A stretch of DNA of 64,000 bases from Aspergillus flavus (Eukaryota > Ascomycota > Eurotiomycetes > Eurotiales > Aspergillaceae): NCBI RefSeq assembly GCF_009017415.1, contig NC_092408.1:3658001-3722000 (forward strand). The letters are read 5' to 3'. The position numbers were made by a program, and so were the translations under genes. The notes under the pieces were generated by a model. That model was not told the DNA's origin and did no database searches. It worked only from the letters and a program-made list of their open reading frames with translations. Positions 21,200 through 33,250 of the stretch are shown piece by piece (the first letter of the stretch is position 1; each line of letters starts with the position of its first letter).

Positions 21200-21989
21200 G
21201 GCGATATATAACCTAGTCAAGCTTGGAATTTTATTTCTGTTACCCTTGTTATTCAAAGAGTCGAGTTACTTACTGTCTGCGAGTCAAGCAAAGATCCGAT
21301 TCATATTGAACAGAAGTTCCCCATACATCTGGCGACGAGTGTGGTGAGAAATCGGTTTCAACGACCGGGAAGTTACGTCAAACTCAATGCATGCTTCCAT
21401 CCGCACGTGGCACCCTGAACGAACCAAAGCTTGATAAATAACTGCACGGCTTTTCAGAAGTCCCTATTTACACTGTTATTCGAGAAGGGATACCCGGGGC
21501 ACAGTATAGTATCAGGGTTTGTCTGTCTGGGAGCTGCCACTGAAACAGGCATCTTCTAATTGACTGCAAATCATATAACCATGACTAAATAATAGTTGAT
21601 CTCATTATAACGACCGGGTTCGTATGTACATAAGTCTCTTAGACTATTCAGGAGCAGGAAACATCGCAGTTTTCATGTCGACAAGATCAGATGTGGCGTA
21701 AGAACTAGTGGTTTTCCTTTCTTTCATTGCTTTTTTTTCTTTCCCTTCCTCCTTGTTGGCCGGGGAAAACACGGAACTGATACGAACTTGAACTAACGAG
21801 CCAAACGCCATTATATGCTTGCGAAGGATCAATAAAGTCCAATGCGTCGATTCGTTTAAATAGTTGACAATAAAGGTATCTCTCATCCTCAATGATATCA
21901 GTACATAGTGACGCGCGCCCTGCAGTCACAAATAATCGTTGCTCAATTCGAAGGGAATAAAAACCTAGCTTTTGTGAAGCTATGCGCTA
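21200..21989. other. intergenic between convergent genes
   Basis: The 790 bp between the rhodopsin-like gene and the Ptm1-like gene contain 3' flanks only; short ORFs have no recognisable domain. Confidence 0.55.
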
Positions 21990-23929
21990 CTAAGCGTCTT
22001 TGCCGGTAAGTCGCTTCCTCTCGCCCGAGTCGCGGGACAAATCATCCTCATCATCCGACCACTTGTCTCCATCCTCACCGACGGCAAAGATGGTTTCTCC
22101 ATCAAGGGATTCCCGTTGGCGTGGTGCAGCCGGGACGGGCTTAGGCGGCACAGGCGACAGATCACGGCGCTGCTCATGGGCAGAACTTTCCGGAATACCG
22201 CCGAGTGCGTCTTCCTCGTCCAACTCGCTATTAAAGGACCGGATCTCAAACCCGTCATCATCTTGAGCAATCTGTACATCATATTAGTACCAGTCATCCG
22301 TATATTCCTTTCCTTATGTTGGAATAATGCCGTACCTCATCACTCATTGCAAAGCGCCTGTTGTTGGCAGTGGGACGCCACAAGTAGGCGACAAATCCGA
22401 TGTCGAACAGGTAGACCAGATTGAGCCAGCCATCCAACACGAACCACCGGCTCTTCCAATGTTCTGGTACAAAGCTTGCTTCGCTGCGACCAGCAAAGGC
22501 AATCGAGTTGATGAAAAAGAAGCCGAAAATCACGATGATGCTGCCCAAGATGCACCACCACAGCTTCTTGTACATCAGTGCTTTGACCTTTTGCTTCCTG
22601 TCGATAAGATCTTTCATGGTTGCATTCAACGAATTCAGGGTCCACACGTAAAACGCAGTCAAGGTGCCCGCAAGTGGCAACACAATGAGAAGAACAAGCG
22701 GACCAGCACTGTCTGGTGTTATTGACAGACTTGCAACGGCGTAAATAACGGCGAAAATGAAGTGGCCGATAGCAAGGATGCGGACATAGATCATGGCCCG
22801 ACCGAGGGAAGGCTTGACAACACCGTATCCCATACACACAATAAGAAGCAAGAAGAACGAGAAAGCATTCCGGCCCGCATTAAGAACGGCTACAATGACC
22901 ATTAGTACCTTTGCACCAACGTTCAGGCCGTGTCGGTTCTGGTAGTCTGCATATCGTTAGAGAGTAAGCATCTCGACTGTATATCAGCTTCGACATACCA
23001 TAGAAGCCCCAGGTCATCAATTGTTCCACAATCAGGAAGACCAATATAGCGGTGATATAATTTTGCACAGGCACTGTCGTGGGTCAGTAATTGTTGTAGG
23101 TAAATGGACGAAGTCGCTTACAGATGTCGTGGCGATTTTGTACATATAAGAAAGCCCAGAACCTGTGTCCAATGAGTATAGACTTCAAAATATTGCAAGA
23201 TATTTGTATGGACATACACCCCAATAAGAGCGTAGACTATTGTCAAGCCTCCGTAAAATGGGAGCTTGGCGATCTGCGCAGCCGGAAGTTCACCATATGC
23301 GTTTCTGAACTCGACGACGGCTTTGTAGTCCCTTCCCGAGTATCCATAAGTGCTCACACAGTAGAATCCTGTTTTCTTCACGGGGTAGTTGATTGCGGCA
23401 GGATTATTCAAGTGGACTGCCTGAGTTACAATTGTGAATTCGGACTCGCTCGCGTTCGGGGCAAGGATGAAGGAGCCAATATCGCCAGGCTCGCAGAGCT
23501 TGTCATTGACACTCTTTTCGTCGCAAATGGTTTCCTTCTCCTATGATGTTTATTAGCTGGTAGATACCTCCAGACGTGATCAAAGAAATATACATCGGCA
23601 TCATCGGATACAGTTCTCCCAATTAAAGCTTCGTCGGACCATTCAAAGATCACCAAGCTGACGAGAGGGTCGCTATCGCCAGCATCGCCGTCACGAACAA
23701 ATTTAGTCAATATGAAGGGATCAACATCTCCACCCCAGGCTTTGCGACTGTACATCCCCGAACATCGCTGCCTGTGAGCTTCATCCTGTGTCTATAATAA
23801 ATGGCCAACTGTTAGAACTTGCAGCTTAAGAATGGCTTCTGATGGTTGGCGCACCAATTCCACTTCATTTGCGAGTGCACGACCCGCCAGCAGGGCAGTT
23901 AAACAAAAGGTCTGGAGCCAGCCTTTCAT
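21990..23929 (-). CDS. Ptm1-like lung seven-transmembrane receptor (GOST family)
   Basis: Seven exons on the minus strand, 23929-23855, 23791-23594, 23540-23218, 23162-23122, 23073-22999, 22946-22336 and 22271-21990, close to 534 aa. There is a signal peptide (MKGWLQTFCLTALLAGRALA), then a lumenal Golgi-dynamics-type domain with paired cysteines (QRCSGMYS, TICDEKS, LCEPGD, FYCVSTYGY). Seven helices start at LPFYGGLTIVYALIGVFWAF and include YITAILVFLIVEQLMTWGFY, FSFFLLLIVCMGYGVVKPSL and CILGSIIVIFGFFFINSIAF. The cytosolic tail is acidic and ends at LTGKDA. The GYGVVKP motif is typical of Ptm1 and GPR107/108 proteins. Yeast Ptm1 co-purifies with late Golgi vesicles; the family acts in Golgi-endosome trafficking. 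It is divergent from the CTU2 gene. Confidence 0.88.
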
Positions 23930-24370
23930 CTTGATCGCTGAAAAGGAGCTAGCCAGATAGTAGTACTAAGCGCGCTCCGGAGATGCCGAAAGCAAATGGT
24001 TCTCTTACAACCACAGTATCATGAGAAAAGTAAAAAGAGGATAATATAGGGGGAAGGGGAGAGAGAAGGGATTATAATGGGTTCCGAAGAAACAGCCGAC
24101 ACTTTTGTTCGCAGCTCCGACCTGGTTGGGTAAGGCGGTAGGGATTCGTGGCTACCTTGCACTTGAGATGGAGAAGCCGCGTGTTGATTGTCCCACCGAT
24201 ACCAGAGTATTATCTAAGCCCGTGCTGCGAGAGGAATTGGAGCAAAGCCTAAAAATGTCACCGCCGACGGGATTTCTGCCTCTTGCCGGAATTTTGCCTC
24301 TGTCCGATAACAGATACAAATCAAAGAAGCTGAGCACAAGAGCAACCCCGATAGGTGGTAAAAATCAAAA
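23930..24370. promoter_or_regulatory. divergent promoter region, Ptm1-like and CTU2
   Basis: 441 bp between the two start codons. A purine-rich stretch around 24020-24075 (GGGGAAGGGGAGAGAGAAGGG) reads as a CT tract in the Ptm1-like direction. No coding sequence is supported. Confidence 0.45.
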
Positions 24371-25522
24371 ATGCCTGGCAAAGAACTGTCGGATCCTTGC
24401 GTGGACTGCCGCGATGCAGAAGCTATTTTGACATTGAGGCGGCGGCGTTTATGCAAGTACGAAATTTATCTACTCTACAAGTGGGGTTATTGTAAATACT
24501 AACTGGTTCTTTCTATGTGCAGGGACTGCTATATCAAATTCGTCTCATACAAGGTCTTCAAACGCATGGAAAACTATCGCCTGAATAGAGGTTTCGCAAA
24601 AGATAAACCGTGCAAGCTGCTATTTCCGCTTTCTTACGGTCTCTCATCGTCGGTCCTGTTGCACATGTTGCATGACCAACTTGAAGTCCAGCGCTCGAAA
24701 GTACACGGTTCCCCGGGCTTTGACTTACATGTGCTTATAATAGAACCTTCGACTATCTCGCCTTCGAATCCTGCACATGATGAGGGTTTCGAGTTGGCTC
24801 AGAAATGCTTTCCTTTGTGTTCCTTTACCAAGGTTCCATTTCACAGCATCTTCGCCCTAGTCCCCGATATCAAGGAAACTATGTCCCAGTTTGCTGGCAA
24901 AGGATTTGAGGATGATCCTTCGCTGTCGGATGCAGAGCGCCTCAATGCCTTCCGCTCGTGTATTGCAACGTCCACCTCCAAAGCTGATGTCGATCATATC
25001 TTGATGAACCGACTGATCGTGGCCTTTGCAAAGCAGATGGATTGCCAGGCAATCATTTGGGGAGATTCGGATAGTAGACTCGCTGCGAAAACACTTGCAA
25101 ATGTTGCGAAGGGACGAGGCTCTTCAGTAATCTGGCAGGTCTCCGACGGAATGTCTCCTTTTGGCCTGGAGTTCAACTTCCCCCTGCGGGACTTGTTCAC
25201 AGCGGAATTGAGAGATTATGCCAGTTTCTTCCCGGAACTCACCAAACTTATTGTACCAGATGAGCCACTTCCAGCAAATACTTTAACCAAGAATTTGTCT
25301 ATCGACGAGCTCATGATGCGGTACGTTCTGACGCAGGGAGAGAAATACCCCGGTGTCATGCTGAACGTTACGAGGACGGCCAACAAACTCGACGTCTCGC
25401 AAATGCCAGCCAATCTGTCCCATTGCACTTTTTGCGCTGCTCCTTTGATGAATGAAGTAGGGGGTGGACACACTCAGTTCTGCTACGCATGCGCTCGGTC
25501 ACGTCCAAGTACAAGCTCGTAA
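24371..25522 (+). CDS. CTU2: cytoplasmic tRNA 2-thiolation protein 2 (Ncs2/Ctu2)
   Basis: Two exons, 24371-24456 and 24523-25522, give 361 aa, slightly short for the family. The N-terminal CVDC ... LCKDCYIKF and the C-terminal CTFCAAPL ... CYACA are the cysteine pairs that bind zinc in Ncs2/Ncs6. The PP-loop region PLSYGLSSSVLLHML lacks the SGGxDS sequence of the active partner Ncs6, as expected for the Ctu2 subunit. Later conserved segments are MNRLIVAFAKQMDCQAIIWGDSDSRLA, GLEFNFPLRDL and SIDELMMRYV. With Ncs6/Ctu1 it thiolates the wobble uridine U34 of tRNA Lys, Glu and Gln, with sulfur delivered by Urm1. The splice at 24456/24523 restores CKDC, which supports the start. Confidence 0.92.
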
Positions 25523-25673
25523 TGGGACTTTGCAGAATACTCGATCGATTATTGACAAAACTAAAATAAGATAAGAAGCGTCATAGATCACCCAAGGTAT
25601 ATGTGACCACCAACGCCTAAAAAAGATATATTCGCAAAAAATGCCTCCCCCCGTGTCTTCATAATATCCATTG

Positions 25674-26604
25674 TCATCTACGGTCCTGAAAGTTGTCGAC
25701 GACCCCGTTTTCGAGGTCATGCTCCCGATGCGAGGATCCACCGAACCATTTGGTATGGTTTCGGTTGTCGTGGGAATGATGTGCTGGCTCATTCGTTGTC
25801 CGGCGGGTGCTGCTGCGATGCCTGCTCCCATGCCTGCTGCCATGCCTATGGCTCTCGCGCCTTGAAGGACCATCCACTATCGTCTGATCATATCTGTCAA
25901 ATTCGTCGGGCAGACTTGGATCTGTATCATTCTCTTGGCGTCTTCGCTGTTTCGAGAGCGCCTTGGCTCCCTTCTCCCTCAAATGTTTCTCCAGCATAAC
26001 AGCATTTCTTGTGTTACATTTATACATGGCGTCTGCAAGATCCCCCACGAAGGGCACGAGACCGATGGCGAAATCAATGATGACATTGATCAGCATCATC
26101 ATTCTGAGGCGTGTCGGGAGCCCCCCGTCGATCTTGCCGCACGTATTTACTACCATAATCGCAAGTGCAGCATCAACAGCATCACCGGCACTGACCAAGA
26201 CCACAATTAGTATTGTTAGACTACACAAATTGGCCAGTACTTACAATGGGATCAGGCCAATCACACTGCCCCAGCCAAATCGGATCCCACACAGGCTGAA
26301 CAGACACAAGTCTAGTCTATATGCCCTGCGTTTCACTTGGGTAAGGACTTTCTGATCATTTTCAGATAGACCTGGTGGCACTGCCTTGCGCCGCTTTTGA
26401 GTCTTTTTGCCGAATGCACGGTGCAGACGTGAGGCTGGAACTTCCTCGAAATAAGGATCCTATGATGAATATACTTGTTTAGCCAATCTCCGTATTGAGA
26501 GAATATGGGAGGTGCAGTGGACAGCTCACCTCTGTTCCAAAATGGTTTCGTGCCGATTCTGCTAGTATTCTTTTCCCGACTAAAGACACGAGCGGGCCTG
26601 ACAT
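25674..26604 (-). CDS. DUF4112 family protein
   Basis: Three exons on the minus strand, 26604-26530, 26459-26245 and 26190-25674, give 268 aa. The DUF4112 core is a hydrophobic hairpin reading GIRFGWGSVIGLIPFAGDAV, DAALAIMVVNTCGKIDGGLP and LINVIIDFAIGLVPFVGDLA, in which the repeated IPFxGD/VPFVGD motif is the family mark; DAMYKCNTRNAVMLEKHL follows. The Arg/His/Ser tail contains a short HGSRHGSRHRSS repeat. DUF4112 proteins occur in bacteria and fungi and have no agreed function. The protein is probably membrane-inserted, by two re-entrant or spanning hydrophobic segments. It is divergent from DCP2 and convergent with CTU2 (151 bp apart). Confidence 0.85.
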
Positions 26605-27416
26605 GATTTTGCAACCAAGTTGTGGGTTATATGGTTAGGTCTTCGTTCCTGTGTCAGTACTCCGTAAGGTTGCGGGGCCTAGTGTTGAATGCCCGGGGGT
26701 ATTTCCGTCAAAGACCGTATTTCAAAGCGTTCGGTCAGTGCCAATAGCGATAATGAGGAGGTATATATATAGATTCTTCCTTCGAGATGAGATCGGATAT
26801 AAAAAACCTAAGGGTAGGAATATTTTTTGCAAGGAGGGCTCGAAGCGAACATTTAAGCTCTAGCCAAGACAGTTGTTGTTCATGCAGTGGGCTTTTTATC
26901 ATTCCTGAACCCATGGCCGTGGCCCGTGTGAGGACGTCATCCCGCATTTTCCAAGTTCCACCCGACTCCCATTACATAATTACATAATGCCGTCGATGAT
27001 CATGCACTAGCCACATCGCCACACCTGTGGCGCACGGGCATGCCGAACTGTGCTTCCATTGGGCAGCACCGCCACAGGTTCAGCGGGCTGCGATTCAGCA
27101 GCTTTGCTCTTGTTGCCGTACGTTGGGGACAACTCAATACCTGTCTATCTCAACCACCTTCCTTCATTCTCGATTTTTCAATCATTTGGTTCGCTGATTA
27201 ACAAACCATTGGTTTGTTCCCGCCAGCGCCTTGTGTCCTCTGCAGCCACTGTACGCTTCAGGGTTGGCGCTTTGCCAAGCACCCTTCCTTGAAGCTGCAT
27301 CATCGCTGTGCTGTCCCCTCCAACCCGTCTTCTTCTCACTCCGCGTCCCAGACTTCGGACACCTTTACCCCCTTCCCACCTAGGCTGAGTTGAAATGCTA
27401 GGGTACGTCGCACAAT
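26605..27416. promoter_or_regulatory. divergent promoter region, DUF4112 gene and DCP2
   Basis: 812 bp between start codons. The DCP2 side (27290-27390) is C/T-rich, as in many fungal promoters. An out-of-frame ATG at 27395, 22 bp before the DCP2 start, could form a short upstream ORF. No gene is seen. Confidence 0.45.
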
Positions 27417-30044
27417 ATGACAGAAACAAAGATGCATTTAGAAGATTGTAAGTCTTCCTACCTTTCGTATTCCTGACTTGGGAGGGGTCTCTATTGGCTA
27501 CAGCGATACCGAGACGGCTGATCTTCAATAGGGCTGGATGACCTGTGTGTCCGCTTCATTATAAACTTGCCCCGGGAAGAGCTCGAATCGGTCGAACGTA
27601 TATGTTTCCAGGTTGAGGAAGCACAATGGTTCTACGAGGATTTCATCCGGCCGTTGGACCCGGCTCTTCCTTCGCTGTCTTTAAAAGCTTTCGCCTTGCG
27701 TATCTTCCAACATTGCCCGCTTATGTCACAATGGTCACATTATCATCATATAACAGCATTTTCGGAGTTTCTGGCATATAAAACCCGTGTTCCGGTGCGC
27801 GGGGCCATAATGCTCAACCAAGACATGGACGAAGTAGTTTTGGTCAAAGGCTGGAAGAAGGGTGCCAATTGGAGTTTCCCACGAGGGAAAATCAACAAAG
27901 ACGAAAAGGATCTAGACTGCGCTATTCGCGAAGTGTATGAAGAGACCGGCTTCGATATTCATGAAGCTGGGCTCGTTAAGAACGAAAAAGACGTCAAGTT
28001 CATTGAAATTACTATGCGAGAACAGCACATGAGATTATATGTCTTTCGTGGGGTACCTCGCGATGCTCACTTTGAACCACGCACTAGAAAAGAAATCAGC
28101 AAGATTGAATGGTACAACTTGTCGGAGCTGCCAACATTGAAGAAGAGCAAACAGCAAGACCAGGGCTTCACGGTTACGAACGCGAACAAGTTTTATATGG
28201 TCGCACCATTCATGCATCCGCTCAAGAAATGGATCGCACAGCAGAAGAAGCTCGACGCGAAAATGCAAGTGGGTGCGACTCAAGTGTTACCAAATGAGGG
28301 CGAGATGTCGATGGATGAAGGTTTTGCGGCGCCTAGTCAGTCTCTAGGATTGGCTTCTTCCAGCGACCTGCCCGAGGTCGCGCCATCTCAGGATGCCTCC
28401 GCCCATCTCAAACGCCTCTTGAACATCAACGACGCTTTTCATACGCCAAGCACAGCTCCCTCTGTCGATACATTACCAGCTAACGCCTTTAAATCTAATG
28501 CTCTTTTGGAGCTTTTGAGAAGTGGCTCCTCCCGCGAACCTAACCCACAGACCCCGAGAAATGAGCAAACGTCGCCAACGCATGCCATTACTGCAGCAGT
28601 GCCTCCTCAACATCCAGCTTATCCTGCTCCGACCTTGTTCCCAGGCTTTCCTGTGCAGGGTCAAAGTTCACAGCCTGGTTATCTCTCACAGTTTTCGACA
28701 CGACAACCACCTAGCGCATCATCTCATATACCACATACAAACAACCATGTCCTTGACCAGCATATGTCTCAGCGGCCATTAGCCCAATCATCTCCCGCGA
28801 TGAATCAGCATGGCCATCCAACTGGGTATGGTGGAATGGATGCTTATCACATCTCTACACAACCCTACAATGACGCACATTTGCCGTCCGGTCCACATGC
28901 TACACCGGCAAACCAAGCGCCTGCGGCCCCTTACCAGCGGACTGGAGACCCGTTTTCTCAACCAGCTCAGCCACCCCAGGTCCAAGGAGCGAGTGTGCGT
29001 GTGCCGCCTGCCAGTAAGCTACCGCCTCCGAAACTCACAAGTCACTCATTGGCGCTATTGAGCGTTTTCAAGGATGAGGCCTCGAAGACGCCTAAGACAT
29101 CTCATGCATCTTTGACGCCACAGCCTGATCAGGTGCCCATGAACGGGCGCAAGTCGTCGCAGCATCAGGATCAATTGTTAAGCCTCTTGAGAGGTTCTCC
29201 GGTTACCTCTGGGTCGACACCAGCCGAATTAGCAGGCCATTCAAACTCTCCCACTAGAAAGCAGATTCTACAACGGCCACGTGATTCTAGCCCTACCCAA
29301 CAGGCACTTGCTTACGCTAGTGCGTTACCAAAGGGCAGTCCCTTGAATTCAAACGTAGCGTCTAGACCTGTGCACCCATTACAGCCTGAGGCAACTGCTA
29401 AGCCACCTGGCAAAAGGAATCAGAATATTTCGAGTCGAAAGAACAAGGATCGACAGCCCCAGGGCCTCTCTTCACCCATTACAATCTTGGCTAGACCCCA
29501 ATCCGCTAAGAGAGAGCAATCACCTAATCCTGCGGTGGCATCATCCTCGAGGACTTCATCCCGTACCCGCAAGGATAGCAAGCCGAAGAGCTCTGAACCC
29601 CCGAAGCCTTTCCAGCCACAAATTCTCCGCCGTCCTCAAAATTTGGACCATATACTTCCTGTACGGACCAAGGAACCGCAAGATTCAGAACAGCCAGATG
29701 GTCCTCAGATTCCAAGCACTGAACAAGAGGCAAGCAATTTTGATCGCCGACCAAGTCAATCCGCTGCTCAAAAAGAGACTCTTCTCTCCCTTTTTGGCAA
29801 ACAACCGGCATCACCGAGCGTTTCGCCCGCAAGAGAGCTCAATGTCCACATTTCAGGATCAAAGCCAGTAACATCATCCGTTGTCAGTCCGCTTTCGCCT
29901 CTCAATCTCCCCACTCCAACTGGGATGAGTAGAGATTCTCCCGCGCCAGAAGATAATGGAAGCTTGAATGCGAGAGTGTCTTCACCAGATAACAAGGCTT
30001 TCTTACTTGGATTCTTGCAAGGTGTTGCCAAAGGGAACAAGTAG
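27417..30044 (+). CDS. DCP2: mRNA-decapping enzyme Dcp2
   Basis: Two exons, 27417-27447 and 27532-30044, give 847 aa. The tiny first exon (MTETKMHLED) joins to WLDDLCVRFIINLPREELES, the canonical start of the Dcp2 regulatory domain. The Box A helix contains the conserved QWFYEDFIRP. The Nudix box spans about residues 129-151 (GKINKDEKDLDCAI then REVYEETGF) and fits GX5EX7REUXEEXGU exactly, so metal-binding glutamates are intact. Box B ends about FMHPLKKWIAQQ. The C-terminal 600 residues are disordered, rich in Pro, Ser and Gln, and hold short leucine-rich helical motifs: ALLELLRS, LALLSVFKDE, LLSLLRGS, LLSLFGKQ, FLLGFLQGV. In yeasts such motifs bind Edc3, Pat1 and related partners and drive P-body condensation. 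The enzyme removes the m7G cap before 5'-3' decay. Confidence 0.95.
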
Positions 30045-30339
30045 GCGTGCTTGTACCTGGCATTTCCATATAGTACAGTACTAAATACAGCTCTTTGCTT
30101 GGGCAGGGTTCGTGGCGCTTTGGACGGTATAATTCAATAGGCTATATTCATTATCGTTTCTTGGACTTCTCAATTTCTCTGTACGTAATGAGTGGTCAAC
30201 AGTAATTAAGTGGGGCGTAGTATATATTCTGCCGCGTGCCACCGCCCGCTAATTGATATCATTGCCCATGGAGCTTTGGTTGATTTGTAAACTTTCTCCG
30301 AAGTCGCATCCACTTTCTTAACAGCGCCATTCGTTAAGC

Positions 30340-31686
30340 ATGATGCGCCCTAGCACATCTGTTCGCACGATATGTGCTAATTGCTCGAACCACACCCGGC
30401 TCTTCTCAACCACCGTCCGTTCACGCTCGCAGCAGAAGAGCGATGCCACTCCAGCTTCCCCGCCGCAGGCCGGTTATGCTCGCCTCACGAACCGAGGCCT
30501 GATTTCCATCACCGGGGTCGATAGTACCACCTTCCTTCAGGGGCTTATTACCCAGAACATGTTAATAACGAACGACCAAAACCGCGCAACCCGTCAAACT
30601 GGATCCTATACAGCCTTCCTCAACTCTCAAGGTCGAGTGCTTAACGATGCTTTTCTGTATCCGCTTCCACAAGCAGACCTTACGTCGCCCGACGAACCCG
30701 CATGGCTCATCGAAGTCGATAGGAACGAAGTAGCGAGTCTCATGAAACATTTAAAGAAACACAAGCTTCGTGCGAAGCTAAAGCTACGTGCTCTTGAAGA
30801 CGGCGAACGCACGGTGTGGGCGTCATGGAAGGACCATGAACAACCCCGCTGGGCCGCATATAACCTAGAATCCTCATCCTCCTCTCCGTTCTCGCCTTCG
30901 TCCTCGATCGCCGGCTGCATTGATACAAGAGCTCCCGGATTCGGCTCCCGCCTTATCACTCCAGGTGCGGAAGACCTCCGGACCCACGTTCCTGACGAGA
31001 CTCAGATTGCGGGTTCGGAGGTGAGTCTTGGAGCCTATACCGTGCGACGAATGCTGCATGGTATTGCCGAAGGCCAGTCTGAGATTATTCGTGAATCGGC
31101 GCTCCCGTTGGAATGCAATATGGATATGATGAAGGGAATTGACTTCCGCAAGGGCTGCTATGTGGGTCAGGAGCTTACGATTCGTACCCATCACACGGGT
31201 GTTGTACGGAAGCGGATTTTGCCCGTGCAGTTATATACAGGAGATCAGGATGCTCTTGAGTCGGCTGGGGCGCCCGTATATGATCCTACTGCGGAGTTGC
31301 CTCTACCTCCAAGCGCGGCGAATATGTACAAGATCAGTGCGCGAAGGGCGCGTAGTACGGGCAAGTTCCTCGGTGGAGTTGGTAATATCGGTCTTGCATT
31401 GTGCCGGTTAGAGATGATGACCGATGTTACTCTTACTGGCGAGCGCACCCAGTATAGCCCTGAGCAGGAGTTCAAAGTATCATGGGATGCGGCAGAAGAA
31501 GGTTCATCAGAGCACCAGGAGCCTGGAGAGGTCAAAGTTAAAGCTTTCGTGCCTTCTTGGACAAGAGACTTCATCCTCAATGGAGGGGTGAAGAAGAACA
31601 CCCGTGGTCGTGAAGCCGAAGGCCATCGAGCACGGGAGTTCCTGGAGCAGTTAGAGGAAGAAGAGTCGCTCCGACAGAAAGAGTAA
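30340..31686 (+). CDS. IBA57: mitochondrial Fe-S assembly factor Iba57/Caf17
   Basis: Single exon, 448 aa. It belongs to the folate-binding YgfZ/Iba57 family related to the glycine-cleavage T protein. The N-terminus is a mitochondrial presequence ([15 protein letters not shown] followed by [11 protein letters not shown]). Then come [27 protein letters not shown] and [20 protein letters not shown], and the signature [15 protein letters not shown] with its invariant Cys. Iba57 acts with Isa1/Isa2 in the matrix to make [4Fe-4S] clusters for aconitase, lipoate synthase and others. There is a Ser-rich insertion near residues 178-190, and the Arg/Glu-rich C-terminus is longer than in yeast. It is convergent with the Cwf23-like gene, 268 bp between stops. 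Confidence 0.92.
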   Translation: MMRPSTSVRTICANCSNHTRLFSTTVRSRSQQKSDATPASPPQAGYARLTNRGLISITGVDSTTFLQGLITQNMLITNDQNRATRQTGSYTAFLNSQGRVLNDAFLYPLPQADLTSPDEPAWLIEVDRNEVASLMKHLKKHKLRAKLKLRALEDGERTVWASWKDHEQPRWAAYNLESSSSSPFSPSSSIAGCIDTRAPGFGSRLITPGAEDLRTHVPDETQIAGSEVSLGAYTVRRMLHGIAEGQSEIIRESALPLECNMDMMKGIDFRKGCYVGQELTIRTHHTGVVRKRILPVQLYTGDQDALESAGAPVYDPTAELPLPPSAANMYKISARRARSTGKFLGGVGNIGLALCRLEMMTDVTLTGERTQYSPEQEFKVSWDAAEEGSSEHQEPGEVKVKAFVPSWTRDFILNGGVKKNTRGREAEGHRAREFLEQLEEEESLRQKE

Positions 31687-31954
31687 TAGACCTTTATGAT
31701 ATAGCATATGTATAGTAACGACCATGTATCATAGCACAGCAATCCAGACCAAGGGTGTTCCATATAGTTAAGGGTATCTCTTGTAGTAAAAAGTCTATCT
31801 ATACATAATCCCCACAACGCCAGTTATTTGCCCGATTAAATCTCAGCTGCAAGTTAGAGGAAGAACCTGTAAAACTGATACTGATGCCGGAATATGCGGT
31901 TAGAGGAGGGAAGAAAAAGGAACCAGAGTAAAAAAAAAACAAACAACATGCTAA

Positions 31955-33250
31955 TTAAGCATTGGCTTCAGCGGCCGCGGCCTCGGCGGCATCTGCAGCC
32001 TCATCTTCTTTCCGAAGCTGCTCTTCAAGAGCTCTGCGCTCCTTCTCCCGCTGCGCAGTCTTTAGTCGCATTAATGTTATTTCTTCCATGCTAGGGGCAC
32101 TTGGACCGTTAGTCGACGAACTAGAGGTCGACTTAGCTGAACCAGCTGCGGCTGCAGCAGACGCGAATGAACCGAAAGATGGCGCTTTACCAGGCCTTTT
32201 TCCATCTGAGCCCGTCGTCTTGACCCCAGGGAAACCGAATGAAGGCTTGGGAGGCGCAGCTGGCATCGTTGGCTCACTTTTCTCCGCAGGAGAAAGAGGA
32301 CGGTTGTTAGACCCTGCCCCTAGATCAGGTTGATTGCCAGATGCCCAGAATACAGAGTCGATTAAGCCCCAGTCGCTACCTGCTTGCCCAGCGCTTTGGC
32401 GTATCTTCTTCTCACTGTCGAGAACGGCAGCATGCGCACCCACGATGGAAGTAAAGACCACAACGCCCGTTGCGACAGTCTTTTTCTCACGCTTATCTCC
32501 AATACGTTGCCGCTTATCCTTGAGCACAACAACACTTTCAACCTTGCCAAACGGAGTGAACAAAGACGTTAAGCGATCCTTATCCAAGTCCACGCCCCGA
32601 CCTTCACGAACCCAACGCGCCTTCACAGCTCGTTCGAGTTCCGGCACATTCGCTCCACCTTCCTGCGAACGATTGACCCGCTGGCTACTCTTATCGGCAG
32701 CCTTCTGTGCCTCTTCCTCCTCCTGGCGCATCTGCTTCTCCTCCTCATCGACCTTCTGCTTCAATCGTTCCTCCGCCTCTCGTCGTCGCCGCCGGCCATC
32801 CTCCGCGATCCGCTCAATTTCCCGCTGCAGCTTCTCCTCCGCATCATCATCCCCCGTCCCACTCATCCACGTCCGTTTCACCCCGCGAGGCGCACCACCC
32901 ACCGCCGCAGCACCAGCGCGTTCCCTCGCTTCCAGATCCTCCCTCATCTTCCTCTTCGCCGCATCCATCATATCCCGCTCGCGCTGCTTCCGCTGTCGCG
33001 CCTCCCGCGCATTATCGTAGAGCTGTCGTACCGACGGATCAGAGAGGACATCGTAGGCAATCTGTAACGTGTGGAACTTGTCGATATCTGCAGGTGTCGG
33101 GTTCGCGATTTTATCGGGATGGTATTTCAGAGCAGTCTTTCGGTACGCTCGACGGATCTCGTTTTCGGCGGCTGCTGGGGAGATGTCTAGTAGAGCGTAA
33201 AAATCTTGATTGGAGGCGGCGTGCGCCTTGAGATCATCGTTTGAAGACAT
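31955..33250 (-). CDS. DnaJ-RRM protein, Cwf23/DNAJC17 type
   Basis: Single exon, 431 aa. The J domain at residues 14-82 has the HPD tripeptide in KYHPDK and the helix IRRAYRKTA. A long charged coiled-coil follows (about 85-205), rich in Arg/Glu with a YDNAREARQRK start. An RRM-like domain (about 210-300) begins RAVKARWVREGRGVDL and includes LTSLFTPFGKVESVVVLKDK and TGVVVFTSIVGAHAAV. The C-terminal part is Ser/Ala-rich and ends in an alanine-rich helix. This architecture is that of fission yeast Cwf23 and human DNAJC17, spliceosome-associated J proteins that help Prp43-linked disassembly and affect intron choice. A 228-codon ORF on the opposite strand is a shadow of the repetitive charged region. 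Confidence 0.88.
   Translation of the reverse strand: MSSNDDLKAHAASNQDFYALLDISPAAAENEIRRAYRKTALKYHPDKIANPTPADIDKFHTLQIAYDVLSDPSVRQLYDNAREARQRKQRERDMMDAAKRKMREDLEARERAGAAAVGGAPRGVKRTWMSGTGDDDAEEKLQREIERIAEDGRRRRREAEERLKQKVDEEEKQMRQEEEEAQKAADKSSQRVNRSQEGGANVPELERAVKARWVREGRGVDLDKDRLTSLFTPFGKVESVVVLKDKRQRIGDKREKKTVATGVVVFTSIVGAHAAVLDSEKKIRQSAGQAGSDWGLIDSVFWASGNQPDLGAGSNNRPLSPAEKSEPTMPAAPPKPSFGFPGVKTTGSDGKRPGKAPSFGSFASAAAAAGSAKSTSSSSTNGPSAPSMEEITLMRLKTAQREKERRALEEQLRKEDEAADAAEAAAAEANA

Noticed and set aside
32334..33020. 228-codon plus-strand ORF rich in Ser/Arg
   Set aside because: Antisense shadow of the charged coiled coil in the Cwf23-like gene.
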